64,000 nucleotides of DNA from Linnemannia schmuckeri (taxonomy: Eukaryota; Mortierellomycota; Mortierellomycetes; Mortierellales; Mortierellaceae). Where the stretch lies: contig JANATG010000004.1 of the NCBI GenBank assembly GCA_029449235.1, positions 806,001 to 870,000 of the forward strand. The letters run 5' to 3'. Under the pieces are notes generated by a model. That model saw nothing but the letters and a program-made list of their open reading frames with translations, was not told the origin of the DNA and did no database searches. This document shows positions 32,183 to 44,013 of the stretch, in pieces. The position numbers were made by a program, and so were the translations under genes. Position 1 is the stretch's first letter. Each line of letters opens with the position of its first letter.

Positions 32183-34161
32183 CTAGCGGTAACGTTGACG
32201 CTCGGATGGTTTGAGAGTGATGATATGCTGAGGAAGTAGTGTGGTGTTGGTGATGTTGGTGGGGTGGATGTCGTTATCAAGGGTTGATGTCGACGGAGAA
32301 GAAGAAAAGGACTCTACACTCTGAGTAGGAGATGGGGCCCCTCCGTGCGAGTGAAAGTAATATGAGAGATCATCGTCTTGCTCTTCTACAGATTTTTTGC
32401 TGGGCTTCTTTTGAGAGTTGCTGGGCGTAATTCTAAAAGGGCGACTTGGATAGAATGTTGGTTCCAGAGCTGATTCTGTTTCTGGCTGTTGGACAATACG
32501 GAATTGAAACTTCTTCGCCGCGGGCTCCTCCTGCATTTCCTTGGCTTGTTGCTGTTGAGTACTATTACGGCGCCTTCTCCAAAAGCACAGCCCGCCGAGA
32601 ACCATAAGGATGAGGAAAAGTCCACCACCCACGGAGCCGCCAATGATCGCGGCTTTGTTGCTGTCGCTGGGAGATGCTTCTGTGACCGGAGATTCAACTC
32701 CCGATGATCCTGTTTTTGTTGGTCGTGCAGTGGTGGTTGTTGGTTTTGGTGTTGGTGTTGGTGTTGGTGTTGGTGTTGGTCTTACTTTAGCGATGAAAGT
32801 TGTTGTCCACTGAGTTGCGTTAATGTTGTATATACCGGGAGTCTCAGGCACCAGAATAGGGTTTCCTACATTGTCCGACGCTGTACCTAAGCAATTGACA
32901 AACGAGCAACGCAAAAAAAGGCGAAGCCAAAAATAAACAAACGTTAACGACGATGACAGATAATCAATGCGCAGAGTTTTCGAGCGTTTGATCGACTAGC
33001 GCAGATGTTGTCATACCTCCCCAGACAATAAAGTAGTCTCCGGAGACTGAACAGGCCGCTCCCGATCGAGGCTGATACTTTGCCCCTAGACTCCACTTCA
33101 TGGTCGCGACGTCGAGGATGTACAGGTTGTCACTGTAGTTGCCATTGTGCATTCCTCCAAAGAGAAGCATTTTGGTTCCGCTGTGGGCTGATTGAAAAAG
33201 AAAAGAGACGTCGCTCGGTTTAGTCACTACATTTGCGTGTTGCAGTGAGAAAAAAAACGAACGGCAATGTCGTACTGAATTTCTCTCTTTACCTGAAACC
33301 ATGCAACTGCCTGCAAGCATGGGTGGTACGATTCCAGTTGTATTCTAGGTGAAAAAAAGAGCGAAAAGAGATAGAGAAATCATGCTATGAGGGTATATTC
33401 CAGGCATGGAAAAAAAGAAAGCTCAACTACATCGAACAAAATGAGGAGACACTATATTTTTTTGTTTCAATTACCAGCGCATTCCATGGGTTTGCGGCTG
33501 TAGGGGTGTACTCGTAGAAGTAGGATGACTCAGGAGAAGTCAACCCGCCAAAGAGCAAGAAGGACCGCCGCAAATTGCTCCAAACAAAAGTATACGCGTT
33601 CCAGCTTGTGTTATTTGGACCGGGCGGGTCGGCGATCGTGGTCGAGTTCTTGGAGGAAGCATCAAAGACAAGCATACTGTTGCCTACGCCACCAGGGATG
33701 TACACACGGTCTGTCGTGGGGTCTGTCGCTGCTTTGGCCATTTTGAAGCCGGAGGGTTGTAGGGCCGTTAGACCGGGTAGTTCTTCCCACGAGTTGGTCT
33801 CAAGGTGGTAATTAATAGAGTAAGAAGGCGACTTGAACATGTCCCAGAACGTTAACGTCTTGTTGTTGCTCGAGACCGATATTGAATGAGCCCAGGTCTT
33901 GAGTCGTGGAGGCATGAGACCAACGGCAGGGACCGCGGACCAAGGAGGATTAGTGTCATTCCAGCTCTTTGTCAAATCCAGAGAGTAGAATTGATCATAT
34001 ATGATGTTGGGTTGGGAGACATTGGATCCTCCCTGGACGTAAAATGTACTTTCGTCGACTGTGGCATAGGCAGGGAGGTACGCCTGTTGTGGTACTGCGG
34101 CTGACACGCTCCAAAGAAGGCAACCGTATACAACAGCGCTAAGTTTTGCGCTAAACATCAT
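32183..34161 (-). CDS. K6: kelch-propeller type I membrane protein (subfamily B)
   Basis: Exons are 34161-33475, 33344-33293, 33187-33017 and 32886-32183, giving 537 residues. The signal peptide is short (MMFSAKLSAVVYGCLLWSVS), cleaved near SAA. Blade strands end in VQGG, IPGG, LFGG, LFGG and VWGG. The blade 2 turn is FWDM instead of Gly-Gly, as in the other B genes. A (TP)n stalk encoded by a GGTGTT repeat precedes a membrane helix near residues 382-406 (AIIGGSVGGG) and a WRRRRN patch. The tail starts with the FRIVQQP and FYPSRPFR motifs shared with K7 and ends at QRYR. It has no C-terminal coil. Confidence 0.88.
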
Positions 34162-34353
34162 CGAATATAGATGTGTGTGCGTGGTGGGATGGCTGTATTA
34201 GGAGAGAATGTTAGGATGAGAAGGGTGGCGTGTCTGAGATACTGCTGGGTGGATGGTAGGGAAAAATGGAGGGGGCGCCAAGGGATGAAGTACACGAGAG
34301 AAAGAGAAAGAGAGAAAAGAAAAGAAAACGACGAAGAAAAGCAATTCTGTAGC

Positions 34354-34410
34354 AAAAAAAGAAAAAAGAAAAAGAAAAAGAAAAAGAAAAAGAAAAAGAA
34401 AAGGAAAAGG
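34354..34410. repeat. AAAAAG microsatellite
   Basis: About nine imperfect AAAAAG units lie in the K6 leader, so K6 transcripts would carry a CTTTTT tract. Confidence 0.9.
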
Positions 34411-34413
34411 GTT

Positions 34414-34460
34414 GACATCTTTGTTCACCCCTGCCTGGGCCCTTTTTATTGTATGATCGT
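34414..34460 (-). promoter_or_regulatory. Subfamily-B core promoter block (K6)
   Basis: On the coding strand an AATAAAAAG TATA-like element is followed by a GGCCCAGGCAGGGGTGAAC variant of the shared block. It lies about 253 bp upstream of the ATG. Equivalent blocks precede K7-K10. Promoter function is inferred from conservation and position. Confidence 0.5.
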
Positions 34461-34595
34461 AAAGGGAGCGGTCAGGGATGAAAACTGCTAGCAAACAACA
34501 CTCATTTGTCAATTACTTAGAATCAAGGCATGTACAAGCAATGCAATTAAACAAGCAAGGGGCCTTACCAAAAATTCCCGCGTCCTGTTGATTAT

Positions 34596-34618
34596 GTTTC
34601 AAACTCTATCAAGGATAA
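34596..34618. promoter_or_regulatory. GTTTCAAACCTTATC-type upstream block (K6)
   Basis: GTTTCAAACTCTATC followed by AAGGATA. Related copies lie upstream of K8, K9 and K10, in the same orientation relative to the genes. Confidence 0.35.
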
Positions 34619-35772
34619 AAAAATAACGGACTGGTGTCTCCCCTTGTCACAGTAGAAATGAAAAGAGGTGAATTCCGCATGGACTAGAGGTACAGAATGA
34701 GGTGAATGAGAATAGTCTAGCAGTGCCTCGGGGAAGGGGAGTTATTCCCCTTGCGATTCACATCCCTCCATTGGTGTAAAAGAAACAAACGATCTAAAAT
34801 TCAAGGTTTGTGACATCGAAATGGAATTAAGGAGACAGCGAGAAATAACGGCGGTTAAAGAGATCGGGAAATTAGAAGGGGCTAGCAAAGAGAGGGACAA
34901 AGAGGACTATCTTTACTGCTGATAGTCCATGGCGCCCAAACAGTTAGCATGCTTTCATGATCTGCTAGCGGTTCTCCTATTCGTAGTTCGCAATCAAAAA
35001 AAGGCTTGCTTGTAATTAAAAAGGGGCGTTGACAGGACTCAAATTAGAGCCTCAGCGAGTTACAATATGACTGCCCCTGTAAGAAAACTCATGGATTGAG
35101 CAAACAAGGCACGTAAACAAACACGCACACCTCAACAAAATCTGGGTAAGGTAAAAAAAGTCCAACGTGCAGACCCTCGTCTACAACTTACATCCCCTTT
35201 GTCTGTCTCCATTCCTTTAACTATCAAACATCAAAGTCTCATTCATCTATTACCAAGTTCTGGTCAAAGTGAGCGCGAAATATGAAAAGGCCATGCGCAT
35301 CTCTTGATGTGGTTTGCGCATGAAAACAAAAGAGGCGAAGCTACAATCAAGCCACTGCAATGAACCTCGCCCACCCTATCCTGCTCCGCCGAAGACCTTC
35401 CCTATCCTGCGCCCTCTTTCTCTCCAAGAAAAAAAGTACTGGCGGTTCATCCTATTTTTTTTGAAACGAAACGCACTTACTTTATGTGTCGTCTTATTCA
35501 GTTTCTTGGACGAAGAACGAGTCAGACTGCGCTCAGCATTTTCGTTGTGCCTCAATAGTTTCCCATAATTTGAAAGAGCACATCTGTGTATTCAAGAGTA
35601 AAAGAGATCGTGGTAACAAGGATGAAAGGTGATGGGGGGTTGTGGCGGTTATTATACAAAGGTGTGAGTAGAGAGAGAAGTCTTCCTCCTCGCTTTGACC
35701 TTCCCTTCCTTCCTTAGAAAAGTTCCCCTTAGACGTACCATATCCACTTCTCTGTCCTTACATACAAAGATT

Positions 35773-35783
35773 CTGCACGTGAC
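35773..35783 (+). promoter_or_regulatory. CTGCACGTGAC E-box-like site (K6 side)
   Basis: Palindromic CACGTG core in an identical 11-mer context to three other sites. It is about 1.6 kb upstream of K6. Confidence 0.3.
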
Positions 35784-36029
35784 TGTTTGACAATTTGTGT
35801 GTTTTGTTCGTTCGCATTACACTTTATGACGACGTGAAGCTACTTCGCAACATCCAAACATTCGTTTTTCAAATTACATGATCGTCCACGCTAAGTATGA
35901 TCAAAAAAGAAAAACTGGCATAGAAGCACAAACATATCCACCGTACAAACTAAACAAATGGACGGGCAGCTGACCTCTTTTTTTTTCTATAAGCGAAACT
36001 AATGTGAACGAGAAAATATGCGAAAAAAC

Positions 36030-36275
36030 CTATGGGACGACTATCACCTGTAGTCTGTTCGCTTCTGCCTGCAGAGCGTTTATCTTGTACAGGATCCTCT
36101 GGGCTTTACTAGGTGCCGATTGGAAGGTTTTATGATTTTAAAGGTTTCGCATAGTGTATTGAGTGAGTGGGTAGTGGGAAAATGATTCTGTTGCTGCTGA
36201 GAGAGGTCGAGAACGGCTGGTGTAGATGATGGAGCCGAAACCGCGCAAAATGATGTATAGTCTTGGAGATAGAGG
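36030..36275 (-). pseudogene. Decayed tail of K7, including its coiled coil
   Basis: Reading on in the K7 frame past its TAG (36276-36278), one further TAA near 36144 is met. Then comes an intact heptad segment (ILYKINALQAEANRLQ) that matches the K8 C-terminal coil (INALHAEVSRLQ), ending at a TAG at 36030-36032. The ancestral K7 tail was therefore about 80 residues longer. Confidence 0.7.
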
Positions 36276-38242
36276 CTAGTGGCAGCGCTGAGCCTGCAAT
36301 CGATCGAGGGTGACGATATGCTGCGGAAGTATCTTGGCGGTGAAGTTGGTGTCGATGTTGGAGGTGACAAGCGTTGAAGTTGATGGAGACGTAAAGGTTC
36401 GGTCACTCTGAGAATGCGACGCGCGCCAGTGCGTAGGAGAATTCATGGATTCCTTCTCCAGCCTTTCTCCGTGTTTTTGCTTTGATTTTTTGGGAGTGGT
36501 GGGCGGTGTCATCCTGAAGGGGCGAGTTGGGTAGAATGTCGGTTCTATGGTTGCGTCTGTTGCTGGCTGTTGGACAATACGAAATTGGAGTTTTCTTGTA
36601 GGCTCTTCCTGTTTTTCCTTGTTTTGTTGCTGCGGACCGCGACGGCGCCTCCTGCAAAAGCACACCCCGCAGACAACCAAGAGGATGAGGAGTACTCCGC
36701 CACCCACTGATCCTCCAATGATCACGGCTTTGTGGTTGGTACTGCTGGATGTTTCGTCTCCTGTCACCGGGTTGGCAACCCCTGGTTCTGCCGTTCCTGA
36801 TGGTGCTGTCGGCTCTGTTGTTCCTGTAGCTGTTGGTATTATTGTCGTTGGCGTTTCCTTTCCTTTAGGGACAAATGTTGACGTCCACCGTGTCAAGTTG
36901 ATGTTGTACAGAATAGGGGCGTCTGAGAGTGGAACAGGCGTCGCCAAATTGTCCCATGATGTTCCTGTCAATTGAATGCGAGAGAACGCAATAGCGAATA
37001 ACAAAAAAAGAACGTTAATGAAAAACAACACAAAAAACACAAGCGTGTAAGGGTTTTGGAACGTTTGGATTAGCAGCAACCAGTGTAACTGTCGTACCAC
37101 CCCAGACGATAAAGTAGTCTCCGGAGACGGAGCAGACCATGCCCATTCGGGGTGAAGAACTTGGTCCTTGACTCCATGTCATAGTTGGGACATCGAGGAT
37201 GTAAAGAGTACCAGACATTGTAAGACCAAAGCCTCCCCCAAAAATAAGCATCTTGGTTCCGTTGTGGGCTAGCATATTTGACATTCAGCAAAGAAGCAAA
37301 GAGATCAGATTGGACGAAAAAAGAATAATGGATAGTAACAATCGGTCGTGGAAATGTATGTGTTATTGTTTTCATTTTCCTTTACCAGAGACCATACAGC
37401 TACCCATAAGAATTGGTGGCACGGATCCAGCCGCCATCTGTGCAAAAAGATACTGTGAGCGTGCATTCTTTGGTCAAGAAAAAAGTCGTCGTAATTAGTT
37501 CAAACAAAATGAGAGAGCAACTACGTACCAAAGGTGCCCAATTTGCGCTAGTAGGGGTGTACTCGTAAATGGATGGCTGACCCGGAGACGGCATTCCTCC
37601 GAAAAGGAAAAAGGACCGCCGCACACTGTTCCAAGCAAATGTATGATAACTCCAGCTCGAAAGTTCTCTGCCAGGTGGCATTGCGACTGTAGTTGATTTT
37701 TTGGACGAGGGATCATAAACGAGCATGCCCTTCCTTGCGCCCCCGGGGATATAAATAAGATCCGTCGTGGGGTCCGTTGCCGCTTTGCATACTTTGAGAT
37801 CGGTGGGTTGTAGAGTAGGTGGTGCGGGCATATCCTCCCATTTCTTGGTGTCCAAGTGAAACCCTTCAGAGTAAGGAGGCGACTTGTTCATGTCCCAGAA
37901 CGTTAACATCTTGCGGTTGCTTGAGAGCGATATCGAATGAAAGACAGCCTTGAGTCGTCCTGGAAAGGGGCCGATGGTGGTGACCTCGGTCCATGGAGGG
38001 TTCGATGTATTCCAGCTTTGTGTGAGATCCAGAGAGTAGAATTGGGTGTATACATTTTCGGAAGTAGAGATGTTTGATCCGCCTTGAATGTAGAGTGTGT
38101 TTTCATCGACTGTCACATAGGCAGAGAAGTAAGCTGGTCGCGGCGGTCCTGCTGACACGCTCCATAGAAGGCAGCAACACACAAGTATACAGAGTTGAGT
38201 GCTAAGATTCGTCGGAAGTTGTTTTGAAGTAAAGGGAAACAT
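36276..38242 (-). CDS. K7: kelch-propeller type I membrane protein (subfamily B), shortened tail
   Basis: Exons are 38242-37529, 37437-37386, 37268-37098 and 36964-36276, giving 541 residues. The in-frame ATG at 38341 is less likely. The start at 38242 gives a normal signal peptide ending in LLWSVSAG. Propeller strands end in IQGG, IPGG, LFGG, IFGG and VWGG, with FWDM in blade 2. A Thr/Pro stalk leads to a membrane helix near residues 392-416 (VIIGGSVGGG) and a FCRRRRRG patch. The tail has FRIVQQP and FYPTRPFR as in K6, and stops at QRCH. The lost coil is still readable downstream (36030-36275). Confidence 0.88.
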
Positions 38243-38487
38243 AAGTCGGGTTAGGAGTGGATGTTGAGTTGACGAGAGATGGTGAGTCGGGGAAGCTGTT
38301 GACGTGGAGGCAGGAAGAGGTGTGTCGAGGATGCTATTCACTCGAAGGATGGGAGAGGTGTGTCGAGAATGCTGTTGGCTTGATGGCTAGAAGATTATAG
38401 CATGGGCAAAGAGCGAAAGAAAAAGAAAGAACAAAAGAAAGAACAAAAACAACAGAGGACACAACATTACTTCCTAATGAAAGGGGT

Positions 38488-38545
38488 GACATCTTCGTTC
38501 GACCCTGTCTGGGGCTTTTTTTTTATTTTTATTTATCGGATGATC
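38488..38545 (-). promoter_or_regulatory. Subfamily-B core promoter block (K7)
   Basis: AAAAAGCCCCAGACAGGGTC followed by GAACGAAGATGTC on the coding strand, about 246 bp upstream of the ATG. It matches the blocks of K6 and K8-K10. Confidence 0.5.
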
Positions 38546-39728
38546 TAGATGCGAGCGGTACAGCACAAGAAAAAGCGGACAAGCAACGCTCATTTGTCGA
38601 TTACATACGCTCAGGGCGTTCAAAAAGCAAGGCTCACAAACAAACAAGGGGTTGCCGCCAAAAATTTCATGTACCATCAAGGAACAAAAGGGTCTGTGTA
38701 TAGAACCTTCACAAACAAAAATTTTTCATGCCTTCCACGAATTGGCATTGCCCCTCATTGTTGAACATGTTGGAAAATGGAAGTGAGTAGTGCATAGTAA
38801 ATTTCTGGAAGGAGTTGAGATGGAGAATGCGCTCGGTGTGAATAGAGCAGTAATACCTCAACATCACTCAGCTGACGTCGACACAAGAAAAAAAACAATA
38901 ACAGATTAACATAGAAAATAGGGTTCATGTTACCAGAAGGGAGTGAGGGAAAAGACAAGAGCAGGGGGGGTAGAGAGGGAGGAAAGAAGAAGGATATAGT
39001 AGAAGGAAGAACAAGGTAGGACGAGAGAGGACCACTTTTTCCATTTCCCATCATGTCCAAACTGCGGACATGGTGACATGCTCCTCCCATTGGTCTCCTT
39101 GAAGCGCAATGCTCGATAGGAAAAAAGGCTTGACTGGACTTAAAAAAAGGCAGCGGGCCTAATTAAAAAGTCTCATTCGGTGATCGATGATCGGGAATTT
39201 TTAAAATTGCAGCCCCTAAATTATGGACTAACAAGGAAAGCTAGTAAACAAGCCAAACGCACACCAATCGACTTCCTTCTTTATCTCTTCGATGAAGAGG
39301 AGTCTGTTCTTCACTCGCCAGACCCTGGTCAAACTGATTGTAAACGCAAGGAGAAAGTCACTGGTACTAAATCTGTGGCCGAGAAAAGAAAAGAGGCAAG
39401 CTCACATTAGGACAACGCAACCCATGGTTCCCTCAGGAATGGATCTACCATTGACTCATCACTCAAAGGAAAGTATCACAATGTCAACTGTCTTTTCGAT
39501 TTTGAGCATTTCTTTGCGCATTGAGCTAATACCATAAGTTGGACAAGGGAAAGGTTTGTACCTGATCACTTTTACTCCACAGCACCAAATCGACGATCAT
39601 AGTGTGGGAGTGGAAGCCAACGATACAACACAGCATAACGAGAGCATGGTGGGAAAAGAGAATAGGATGCAATGTAGCAGCAGTTGCCGTGCACACGAAG
39701 GTACAAAAACTTAGGGTCACATGACAGT

Positions 39729-39739
39729 CTGCACGTGAC
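39729..39739 (+). promoter_or_regulatory. CTGCACGTGAC E-box-like site (K7 side)
   Basis: Same 11-mer as at 35773, about 1.5 kb upstream of K7, a spacing similar to K6. Confidence 0.3.
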
Positions 39740-39984
39740 TTTTGGCAAATCTTTTCTTTCAAATTTTCGGGTCACAGTTCGGACTGACAGAAGCATGAAG
39801 GAACCCATGTAAGCAAATTTTCAATCGACGGAATCACACACGCGGATACTCACGGAGACATTGAAATTGGCGAAAAAAAATCATGAAAAAGTATTTGGGC
39901 TGCGGCAGAGGCATCTCTCCGTCTCCCTTTTTTTATTAGCACCACAAAGGAAAAAAAGGAGAGGTTTATAAGATGGATAAAATA

Positions 39985-42018
39985 CTAGGAGTCAAGCATC
40001 GCCTGAAGTCTGCTCACCTCCGCATGCAGCGCGTTAATCTGGTGCTGGATCTTTTGGTTGCTATTAAACGTTGGTTCTGAGTTGTCATGACCCTGAGGGT
40101 TTCGTGTTGCTCGTCGAGCAGGAGGACTGGGATCGAAGAAATGGCACTGCTGTGGTGAAGGATATCGTGAGGAAGCGGTCATGATGGGGTTGGCAACAAG
40201 CGTTGATGTAGATCGAGACGACACCAGAGATTGGATATGCCGAGGAGGCGATGAGGTCCGCCGCGAAGAATGGTACATGGCGTTCTGTTGCAGCCTTTTA
40301 CCGTAACCTTGTTGAGGATTGTTGCTGTGGGCGGTGTTTAGGGAATAGCTGACAGGGGGAGTTCTTTGAAATGTTGACTGCGGAGTTGTTGCTCTTGGCG
40401 GTCGTTGAACATTTCGAAAGTGCATCTTCTCCATGGACTCCTCTTCAATTTCCTGTTCGGGTCGAATCTGGGGCAATGAGGACTCTTGCGTTTCCTTCTT
40501 TTTCTGGTGACGGTGACGGCGCCACCTCCTGAAGACTATGACGCCGGCAATCAAAATGGCAACTACTCCGACCCCTACCACACTTCCGATGATGATAGCA
40601 TTCTTCTTGCTGTTGTCGCTAGACGTTTTTTTACCGATAAACTGTGTTGTCCACTGTTCCGATTGGAGGTTGTAAACGATAGGGACTTCTGAAATAGGGT
40701 CAAACCTTCTATCATCGGTTATAGAATGACCTAAGTATATGACGAACGAATATAAGCAAAAAATACAAGGCAAAACGACAACTTCGATAAAAAACTCAAA
40801 AAACAAACGGCAGAGTAACAGGCGCTGACCGGCAGCAAAATTTTAACTGTCGTACCTCCCCAGACGATAAAGTAGTCTCCGGAGACCGAACAAACCATTC
40901 CAAGTCGAGGCTGATATTTTGCTCCTTGACTCCATGTCAGAGTCGCTACATCAAGGATGTACAGGGTGTCGGAGTATTTCTCTCCAGCATAATCAATTCC
41001 TCCAAAGACAATCATCTTGGTCCCGTCATGGGCTAGAAAAAATGATAATCAACAAGGCGCCAAGCAACTCAGTCGTCAAGGAACTGCAATATCCATGGTA
41101 CTCAAAACAACCAATGGTGGAAATGTTTTCGGCGTTTTTCAGACTCTTCTTACCAGAGACCATGCAACTGCCACCAAGAGGAGGTGGTACTGCTCCAACA
41201 GAGTTCTAAATAGCAAGAAAAAAGACCCAGAAGGTATTATGAGGGTTACTTCTTTCGTCAACAAAATCATAGCCACAGCAAACAAATAAAGCACATTCTA
41301 AATTTTGCGTTGATACCAGTATTGACCATGGGTTAGCGCGTGTGGCTTTGTATTCGTAAAAATAAGATGTCTCTGGATAATCAAGACCTCCAAAGTACAA
41401 AAACGACTGTCTGACATCACTCCAGACAAAGGTGTAAGCACTCCAAAAGGTGCTGTTTTTATCACTAGGTGGCATTGAAAGCACAGCTGAAGATCCTGAA
41501 GTAGGCTCAAAAACTAGCATACCCTTGTCTGCGCCTCCAGGGATATAAACACGATCGGTCGTGGGGTCCGTCGCTGCGCATAAAAGAATAGAGTCTTGTC
41601 TTTGAAGCGGAGAAAGTGGAGAAAGAGCAGGCAGTTCACTCCATGAGTTGGTATCCAGGTGAAAACTTGCAGCGTAAGAGAGAGTAGCGTTGATGTTCCA
41701 GAAAGTCAACGTCCTTTGGTTCCGTGAAAGCGATATCGAATGACCCCAGACCTTGAGCCCCGGTGGAATGGGACCAACGGTGGGGATTTCGGACCAAGGT
41801 GGATTCGATGTATCCCAGCTCTTTGTGAGATCCAGGGAGTAGAACTGATTGTATGCGATTTTGGTGGTATAGATGCTGGATCCACCCTGGATGTAAAGCG
41901 TGCTTTCATCAACAGTTACGTAGGCAGAGAAGTAGGCCAGTGTTGGCGGCGCTCCGGTGGAAACGCGCCATAGAAGACCGCACAATGCAAGTTGACAAAG
42001 CTGTGAGCTGAGCTTCAT
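39985..42018 (-). CDS. K8: kelch-propeller type I membrane protein with complete tail and coil
   Basis: Exons are 42018-41317, 41205-41154, 41032-40856 and 40730-39985, giving 558 residues. The ATG at 42018 opens a signal peptide (MKLSSQLCQLALCGLLWRVS). Exon 3 is 177 nt, intermediate between the two subfamilies. Propeller strands end in IQGG, IPGG, YFGG, VFGG and VWGG. The stalk is very short. The membrane helix is near residues 354-377 (IIIGSVVGVG), followed by FRRWRRHRHQKKK. The tail keeps an FRNVQRPP motif, a NTAHSNNP block and a C-terminal heptad coil (INALHAEVSRLQAML). It is the best reference for the ancestral subfamily-B tail, because K7 and K9 carry broken versions. Confidence 0.88.
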
Positions 42019-42193
42019 TGGATGTAAATGTGTAATAAAATAGGATATGTTGCAGAATTCGGAATGGGCGTGTGGATGAGGAAGGATGGTACATCTAAAA
42101 TGTTGTTGGCGGACCGAATACAGAAGGGAAAATACCAAGAAATAACATAAAGAAAACAAGAGACAGAGAGAAGAACTAAGCAGTCCAGAAAAA

Positions 42194-42225
42194 CATCATC
42201 TTCGCCCTGTCTGGGACTTTTTATT
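42194..42225 (-). promoter_or_regulatory. Subfamily-B core promoter block (K8)
   Basis: AATAAAAAGTCCCAGACAG followed by GGCGAAGATGATG on the coding strand, about 176 bp upstream of the ATG. It has a TATA-like A/T element at its 5' edge. Confidence 0.55.
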
Positions 42226-42385
42226 ATTTTTTTGAGTTTGGTCCTCGATGAAACGATTAAGGATGTGAAAAGCAAAAAAGAGTGCTCATCCGCCAGTGAC
42301 ATACAAACAATACGTTCAACAAGGCAATCCACGACCATGGTTTCTAGGACTGTCATTGAAAATCACACGCTCACACATATATTAC

Positions 42386-42408
42386 GTTTCAAACCTTATC
42401 GGGGATAG
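42386..42408. promoter_or_regulatory. GTTTCAAACCTTATC block (K8)
   Basis: GTTTCAAACCTTATC followed by GGGGATA, the fullest form of the upstream block shared by K6, K9 and K10. Confidence 0.4.
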
Positions 42409-43517
42409 AATAACTATCCCGCATCAAGAAATATCTTGCACAAACATATTTGCATGTCTATGCAACAATTGGTTATGCTCTCACTGTTGGAACTGCTGGA
42501 GAAGCGGAAGAGTGGACTCGAGATGGACTTGAAACTGAAAATAGATGGAATGGCCGTCAATACATCCAAGGTTACTCTTCTATGTTTCTATTACCTGGTT
42601 ATCAGCCTTTGACCATATTCCAAGCAAAAAAAAAATGCTTTTATCGCAAAAGGGAAAAGAAGGGACGACGATGAAAACATACTGAAGACGAAGAAAGCAG
42701 AGAAAAACGAAATAGAGAAGAGCATGTTCCTTCCCCATCGGTGACATATTTCATCCATGGTGCCCACAACCGCATTCTCAATCAAAACAGCGCATCAGTA
42801 AATCAAAGGCAAAATTGAAAGAACCCGGTAAGAGGACTCAAATCAGGTCTCACTTGATATGTAACACCGTGCCCCTGAGCAACACTCCATTCACATTGTG
42901 GAAGACAAAGAAAAAAAAGGGACCCACGTGCAGAATCTCCTTCAGGACTGACTTCTCTACCCTTCTCCTAGTCCCTCTCTCCCATTAACAGAAGGGTCAA
43001 TGCATATCTGCCAGGGCTGCGAACATGTTCGTGATAAAAGGGAAAAGTGATACTTATTTCGGAGCCTAGTTTGCGCAGGACCACGCAAAGACTCCTCCCC
43101 CCTCCCTCAGTCCTGTTACACTCAGAATGGACCTAACCTTCAACCTCACTGTTAAAATAAGCACACGACACCTGGTTCACTTTTTTCGTGGAGAATGAAG
43201 AGCATTATTTTCTTGATACGTTGGCCCAGCTTCGACAAAAGAATGTGCCTGTACTGCGTCAGCTCCATCACACAGTACTCAATTGATAATCATAATACAG
43301 TAAATAAACCAATGATATTGTGTTGTGTTGACAGTAGATGTTAGTGTAAAAAAATGACGAAGCAAATAGTCATACCACTTTTCCTTGTTTGTCCGAACAC
43401 TCCATGTCGGATCGTTTGAGCATAGTGCATGTAGTTGAAACTTGCAACGGCTCTTGCTTTTTATTGTAGGAAAGCAAAAGAACACGGGAGGGAAAAAATT
43501 AGGAAGGAATAAAAAAA

Positions 43518-43946
43518 TTAGGAATGGGGCATCGCGTGCAGTCGGTTTCGTTCCGCTCGCAGAGCGCTTATCTGGCTTTGAATCTCTTGGTTGGTGCTAA
43601 TAAGCGTTGAATCATGGGTATCATAGTCCTGACCGTTTAGGGTACTATGATCCTGAGGGTTTCGTGTATTCTGCCGAGGAATGATACTGCTGAGGTGAAG
43701 AATATTGTGGGGAGCGGTTATGACGAAGGTGGTAACAAGCGTTGATGTAGATTGAGACGAAGACAACGATCGAACTCTTTGAGAAAGCGATGAGTTAAGC
43801 GGCGAGGGAGGGTGCATGGGATCATATTGCGGCCCTTGACCGCAATAAAACTGAAGGTTGTCACTGTGAGCAGTGTTTGTCGTATAACTGACAGCGTGAG
43901 TACTCTGGAGTGATGGATGTGGAGTTATTGCCGTGGCTGGTGGTTA
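43518..43946 (-). pseudogene. Decayed C-terminal tail of K9
   Basis: The minus-strand frame from about 43946 (PPATAITP) to the stop at 43518 aligns with the K8 tail: NTAHSDN against NTAHSNN, SQSTSTLV against SRSTSTLV, then a coil (SQISALRAERNRLHAM). Just upstream, where K8 has FRNVQR, this copy has TAA, TAA and TAA. It is not connected to the K9 frame, which ends at 44014. A rescuing intron is conceivable: an acceptor-like CAG precedes this segment, but no good donor is seen. Confidence 0.7.
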
Positions 43947-44013
43947 AATTTATTAAAGGTGAACGTTAGCCATAATTTTTTTTTATTTTCTATTAGAATC
44001 GTAGCTCCTAAGG

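Larger units (their letters stand above)
34162..36029. other. K6-K7 intergenic region
   Basis: The AAAAAG microsatellite is at 34354-34410, and the subfamily-B core promoter block at 34414-34460. A GTTTCAAACTCTATC block lies at 34596-34618, and a CTGCACGTGAC site at 35773-35783. No gene is seen. Confidence 0.6.
38243..39984. other. K7-K8 intergenic region
   Basis: The core promoter block is at 38488-38545. The GTTTCAAACC block is reduced here to an AACCTTCACAAACA remnant near 38702. A CTGCACGTGAC site lies at 39729-39739. No gene is recognised. Confidence 0.55.
42019..43517. other. K8-K9 intergenic region
   Basis: The core promoter block is at 42194-42225, the GTTTCAAACCTTATC block at 42386-42408, and a reverse CACGTGCAG site at 42925-42933. 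No gene is seen. Confidence 0.55.
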
